46,052 bases of DNA, from the IMG/VR virus record IMGVR_UViG_3300017742_000022, positions 1 through 46,052 of that record. One strand, given 5' to 3'. The stretch comes from a virus. Both the position numbers and the translations under genes were made by a program. Numbering within the stretch: the first letter of the stretch is position 1; each line of letters starts with the position of its first letter. The notes beneath the pieces are model-generated. The model was not told where the DNA came from and did no database searches. It saw only the letters and a list, made by a program, of their open reading frames with translations. Shown in pieces: positions 43,611 through 46,052 of the stretch.

Positions 43611-43874
43611 ATGGGATTTCAAATGAAAGGATCTCCGTTTAAAGTACGAAAAACGGAAAAAGGTTTAGCCCTTAAGCGTTGGTTTAAGGAGGAGTGGAAA
43701 ACACCTAAAGGTAATGAAGATTACACTGAAGGTGAAAATACATTTCGTCCAACCAAAAAAATATCCAAAGACACGCCGTCTACATGGAGTGAACTAACCC
43801 CTGCTGAAAAAGCCCGAGGACAAAAAGAAAAGAATACTAAGGGTAGAGTGAGCAGATATAAAAAGAAAAAATGA
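43611..43874 (+). CDS. Small basic protein, DUF5872-like
   Basis: An 87-residue basic protein. The elements SPFKVRKTEKG, LKRWFKEEWKTPKG, RPTKKISKDTPSTW and LTPAEKARGQKEK follow the layout of a small conserved phage and algal-virus family I recall as DUF5872 (name from memory). It ends in RYKKKK. The N-terminal KGSPFK repeats the SPxK motif of other small proteins here. No function known; DNA binding or virion association is possible. The stop overlaps the next start (ATGA at 43871-43874). Confidence 0.6.
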   Translation: MGFQMKGSPFKVRKTEKGLALKRWFKEEWKTPKGNEDYTEGENTFRPTKKISKDTPSTWSELTPAEKARGQKEKNTKGRVSRYKKKK

Positions 43875-44026
43875 GTCTACAAGAAATAAAATTATACGCT
43901 ATAAACGGAAGCACATTAGGAGTGACTACATTTACTCAAATAGAAGATTGGTTGAAAATAATACTACTAGTTGTAACTATAGGTTATACTATATCAAAAT
44001 GGTCGAAAGTTCGTGAGGAAGATTAA
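43871..44026 (+). CDS. 51-aa single-TM protein, candidate holin beside the endolysin
   Basis: A 156-base gene overlapping the gene before (ATGA) and the amidase after (14 bases). It encodes MSLQEIKLYAINGSTLG, a hydrophobic segment at about residues 28-43 (WLKIILLVVTIGYTIS) and a charged tail (KWSKVREED). One membrane helix, small size and overlap with the endolysin are typical of holins and pinholins. The overlap suggests translational coupling with the amidase. The role is inferred; the 3TM-type protein at 13242 is the alternative holin. Confidence 0.6.
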   Translation: MSLQEIKLYAINGSTLGVTTFTQIEDWLKIILLVVTIGYTISKWSKVREED

Positions 44027-44444
44027 TAAGATTATATTGCACTGCACCGCTACACCAGAGTGTAGGCCTACAAGCGTAGATGAAATTCGATCGTGGCATA
44101 AAGCCCGAGGCTGGTCTGATATTGGGTATCATTATATTGTGCATATAGACGGAACAATATCCGAGGGTAGACCTGTTGAAAGACAGGGTGCTCACGTGAA
44201 AAGTCACAATAAAGATTCAATTGGAATAGCTTATGTAGGCGGTATAGATAAAGATAATTTTCAACCTCTTGACACCAGAACAGAAGAACAAATAAGTTCT
44301 TTATACGAAATAATAATGAACTTAATGAAAGATTACCCAAACGCTACTCTTCATGGCCACAACGAGTTTTCAAGCAAAGCTTGCCCAAGTTTCGAAGTAG
44401 CCAAAGAGTATGAAAACATAATATGTTTTTTTGGTAGGCAATAA
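44013..44444 (+). CDS. N-acetylmuramoyl-L-alanine amidase endolysin (T7 lysozyme type)
   Basis: A 143-residue zinc amidase that cuts peptidoglycan at lysis. Compared with T7 lysozyme, the zinc ligands are H10, H116 and C124 (T7 H17, H122, C130), with K122 and Y39 in the places of catalytic K128 and Y46. The 8-residue spacing between the second ligand and cysteine is the same. The start is GTG at 44013, inside the end of the holin candidate; the core begins at once (KINKIILHCTATPE), so no longer start is required. In T7 the protein also binds RNA polymerase; there is no phage RNA polymerase in view. Its stop abuts the stop of the minus-strand lipoprotein without a spacer. Confidence 0.9.
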   Translation: MRKINKIILHCTATPECRPTSVDEIRSWHKARGWSDIGYHYIVHIDGTISEGRPVERQGAHVKSHNKDSIGIAYVGGIDKDNFQPLDTRTEEQISSLYEIIMNLMKDYPNATLHGHNEFSSKACPSFEVAKEYENIICFFGRQ

Positions 44445-44864
44445 TTAATTACAAGCGTCATCAACTCTTTCGTACCAAACATCGCTTATAGCTAAAGAAT
44501 ACCATTCTTCATTACAATAATCTCCTTCGTTTTGAACGATAAGCTCGCCTGTTCCAAAATAACCTCCTTCAACTGTTAATATGCGTTGATTATTTATTGT
44601 TTCTATAAACCAATCGTACTCAGCAGTAGCATCTAATACCGACCAATCATCCTGGTTGTAAAAATCTATAGGGATTCTAAGCATAGTGCCTGCCGACATA
44701 TCTGCCGCTGCATAAACAACAATAGCGTCACTTTCTAAATTTTTTAATATCCAAGTCCCCTCAATATTAAACACATTTATTTCTTGAGTTTCAGATAATT
44801 CAATGTCAGCATCTTCTTGTGTGCAAGAAAATGAAAATAATAATAAAAATAATAATTTTTTCAT
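44445..44864 (-). CDS. Lipocalin-like lipoprotein, possible surface-exposed moron
   Basis: A 139-residue protein with a signal peptide (MKKLLFLLLFSFS) and lipobox cysteine C14. The residues after the cysteine, TQEDAD, are acidic and recall the lipoprotein export signal of Bacteroidota, which sends lipoproteins to the outer surface; that signal is established for this phylum, the match here is my reading. The mature part (IEGTWILKNLES, then beta-strands) resembles small lipocalin-like Bacteroidota lipoproteins. It reads against the late genes, right after a terminator. A phage-encoded lipoprotein can alter or block receptors; that role is inference. Confidence 0.75.
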   Translation of the reverse strand: MKKLLFLLLFSFSCTQEDADIELSETQEINVFNIEGTWILKNLESDAIVVYAAADMSAGTMLRIPIDFYNQDDWSVLDATAEYDWFIETINNQRILTVEGGYFGTGELIVQNEGDYCNEEWYSLAISDVWYERVDDACN

Positions 44865-44869
44865 AATTT

Positions 44870-44906
44870 AATAAAAATAAAAAGAGGCGCCACCATAGCG
44901 CCCCTT
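44870..44906 (-). terminator. Rho-independent terminator after nrdA
   Basis: Read on the minus strand, AAGGGGCGC (44906-44898) pairs with GCGCCTCTT (44890-44882): 9 base pairs with one G-U, a 7-base loop, then TTTATTTTTAT. The high GC of the stem against AT-rich surroundings and the following T-rich run make this a convincing intrinsic terminator. It ends transcription from the ribonucleotide reductase gene, 17 bases after its stop, and lies directly before the lipoprotein start. Confidence 0.85.
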
Positions 44907-44923
44907 AATTAACAACTAACTAA

Positions 44924-46052
44924 CTAACCATCACACGCAAGACAATCTTCACTCATCGCTTGCTGTGCAATATCTCCACGTAGAACACTCTCTGTTCTCG
45001 TATAATACAAAGTCTTAACTCCGTTTTTCCAGGCATCAAAGTGCACTTTATTAAGCCACTTAGGCGTTGCTTCACTAGGAAAAGCTAAATTCAAACTAAC
45101 TGATTGATCTATGTACTGCTGGCGTAATCCAGCTTGATTAACCAACTCTAGTTGATTTATTTCTTTAAAAGTTTTAAAAACTTCTTTAGCTGGTATATCA
45201 TGCCCCATAGTAATATCACTAAGCTCGTCAATATCCTGAACCGAACCTCCGTCAGCAAGGATCTTATTCCATATTTCATTTGTATTTAATTTGTGTTTTC
45301 TTAACAACTTTAAAAGTGTAGGATTTTTACGTATAAACGTACCTTTAGCAGACTGCTCTGTGAATACATTAGCGGCCCATGGCTCTATGCCTGGCGAGAC
45401 ATTTCCACTAAGCTTTGAATTGCTAACAGTGGGAGCAACAGCACGCAAGTGAGTATTACGGTAACCAGTGCCAACACACCACAAAGGCTCACCATAAGTT
45501 TCAGCAAGATCTCTGGAAGCTCTCTCGCTTTCGATTTTAATTTGCGAAAAGATTTTCCTAGTTTCAAACTGAGATAATAAACCTTCGAAAGGAATACCCT
45601 TCTCTTGTAAGTAAGTATGCCAGCCGAGGACTCCCAGTCCCAATGCTCTCCCTTTCTGTGCAGATCGTATAGAATTCTCGAATCCGCGTAATCCTTTCGC
45701 CCTTTGAATAAATTCTTCCATAACACCGTCAAGAAACCAAATGGCGTCATAAATAAGGTTAGTGTCTTTCCATTCTTCATATCTTGCTAAGTTTAATGAT
45801 GATAAGCAACATACGAAGCTGTGATTCTCATCTGTGTGTAATGCAATCTCTGAACATATGTTTGTCATATGCACTTTTAATCCGTTTTCTTTATATGCTT
45901 TTGGATTTGCTTTGTTAACGTTTCCTTTAAATAATATATACGGTTCTCCAGTTGCTTTTCGCTTTCTAAGTAGTTTACTCCATCTAGTCCTAGCATTCGC
46001 ATCTCCTTGTTCAAGGCGTCGCATAAACTTATCACCCACAACTGCGCATTGA
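44924..46052 (-). CDS. nrdA: Class I ribonucleotide reductase large subunit, C-terminal part (5' end beyond window)
   Basis: About 376 residues are visible, and the frame stays open to the right edge, so the GTG at 46039 is not the real start. The enzyme reduces ribonucleotides to deoxyribonucleotides for phage DNA synthesis. Landmarks against E. coli NrdA: TNICSEI contains the N437, C439 (thiyl radical) and E441 equivalents; VCCLSSLNL supplies the C462 partner; LGVLGWHTYLQ and the PTVSNSKLSGNVSPGIEP phosphate-binding loop are present; KTLYYTRT has Y730-Y731; and the tail EDCLACDG has a CxxC pair for re-reduction. The central portion is GC-richer than the rest. It needs a small subunit (NrdB), probably outside the window. 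Confidence 0.9.
   Translation of the reverse strand, partial: QCAVVGDKFMRRLEQGDANARTRWSKLLRKRKATGEPYILFKGNVNKANPKAYKENGLKVHMTNICSEIALHTDENHSFVCCLSSLNLARYEEWKDTNLIYDAIWFLDGVMEEFIQRAKGLRGFENSIRSAQKGRALGLGVLGWHTYLQEKGIPFEGLLSQFETRKIFSQIKIESERASRDLAETYGEPLWCVGTGYRNTHLRAVAPTVSNSKLSGNVSPGIEPWAANVFTEQSAKGTFIRKNPTLLKLLRKHKLNTNEIWNKILADGGSVQDIDELSDITMGHDIPAKEVFKTFKEINQLELVNQAGLRQQYIDQSVSLNLAFPSEATPKWLNKVHFDAWKNGVKTLYYTRTESVLRGDIAQQAMSEDCLACDG

Noticed and set aside
44911-44926. AACT tandem run after nrdA as a mobile-element or recombination site
   Set aside because: It is only about three copies and mainly gives stop codons in all minus-strand frames; no paired repeat or mobile gene is nearby.
45385-45780. 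A 131-residue minus-strand frame inside nrdA
   Set aside because: It overlaps clear RNR motifs in another frame and looks like a by-product of the GC-raised core.
46013-46039. GTG at 46039 as true start of the ribonucleotide reductase
   Set aside because: The frame stays open to the window edge and the visible part lacks the N-terminal half of the enzyme, so the gene is cut by the window.
1-46052. tRNA genes, CRISPR arrays, insertion sequences, integrase or attachment sites
   Set aside because: Reading both strands I found no cloverleaf-like segment, regular repeat-spacer pattern, transposase or integrase motif.

Overview
This window is part of the genome of a tailed double-stranded DNA phage, most likely a podovirus (short-tailed) infecting a marine or aquatic member of the Bacteroidota. 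Phage identity rests on a large terminase, portal, major capsid protein, head-tail connector proteins, very large virion proteins, tail-fibre genes, an amidase endolysin and holin candidates, packed almost without gaps. No sheath, baseplate or clear tape measure was seen, and three consecutive genes look like T7-type ejection proteins. The Bacteroidota assignment is an inference from: low GC; A-rich leaders with no Shine-Dalgarno before starts; Fn3-like and cadherin-like (tandem-95 style) domains; and a lipoprotein whose cysteine is followed by acidic residues, as in Bacteroidota surface lipoproteins.

Layout. 3-236 is the end of a small basic protein. 261-8689 is a receptor-binding module: a 1198-aa adhesin-like fibre, three further fibre proteins and accessory proteins. 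8732-10545 encodes a GroEL-type chaperonin followed by GroES. 10542-13245 is a run of small, mostly basic proteins, including a winged-helix-like protein, an HEXXH protein and an EF-hand protein. 13242-14110 carries a holin-like membrane protein and two small conserved proteins. 14110-14700 appears to be a tandem GroES-fold protein. 14654-22257 is the packaging and head block (small terminase candidate, TerL, portal, scaffold-like protein, major capsid protein). 22340-34779 holds connector, stabilisation-like and internal virion proteins. 34782-43223 is a single 2813-aa protein that I read as a large polyvalent, ejection-type protein with zincin, sigma-like and HAD segments. 43226-44444 is a cluster of small proteins ending in a one-TM protein overlapping the T7-lysozyme-like amidase.

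The strand switches at 44444/44445. On the minus strand lie a lipocalin-like lipoprotein, a strong rho-independent terminator and the C-terminal part of a class I ribonucleotide reductase large subunit that runs off the window. Late virion genes therefore read rightward, and the nucleotide-metabolism region probably reads leftward toward them.

How the genes work together (inference). Fibres bind the host; connector and ejection proteins open the envelope and may carry enzymes into the cell; the chaperonin set probably folds capsid or fibre proteins; TerL and portal package DNA; holin and amidase lyse the cell; the lipoprotein may alter the host surface. No tRNA, rRNA, CRISPR array, insertion sequence or integrase was seen. 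The longest stretch without a gene is under 100 bases.
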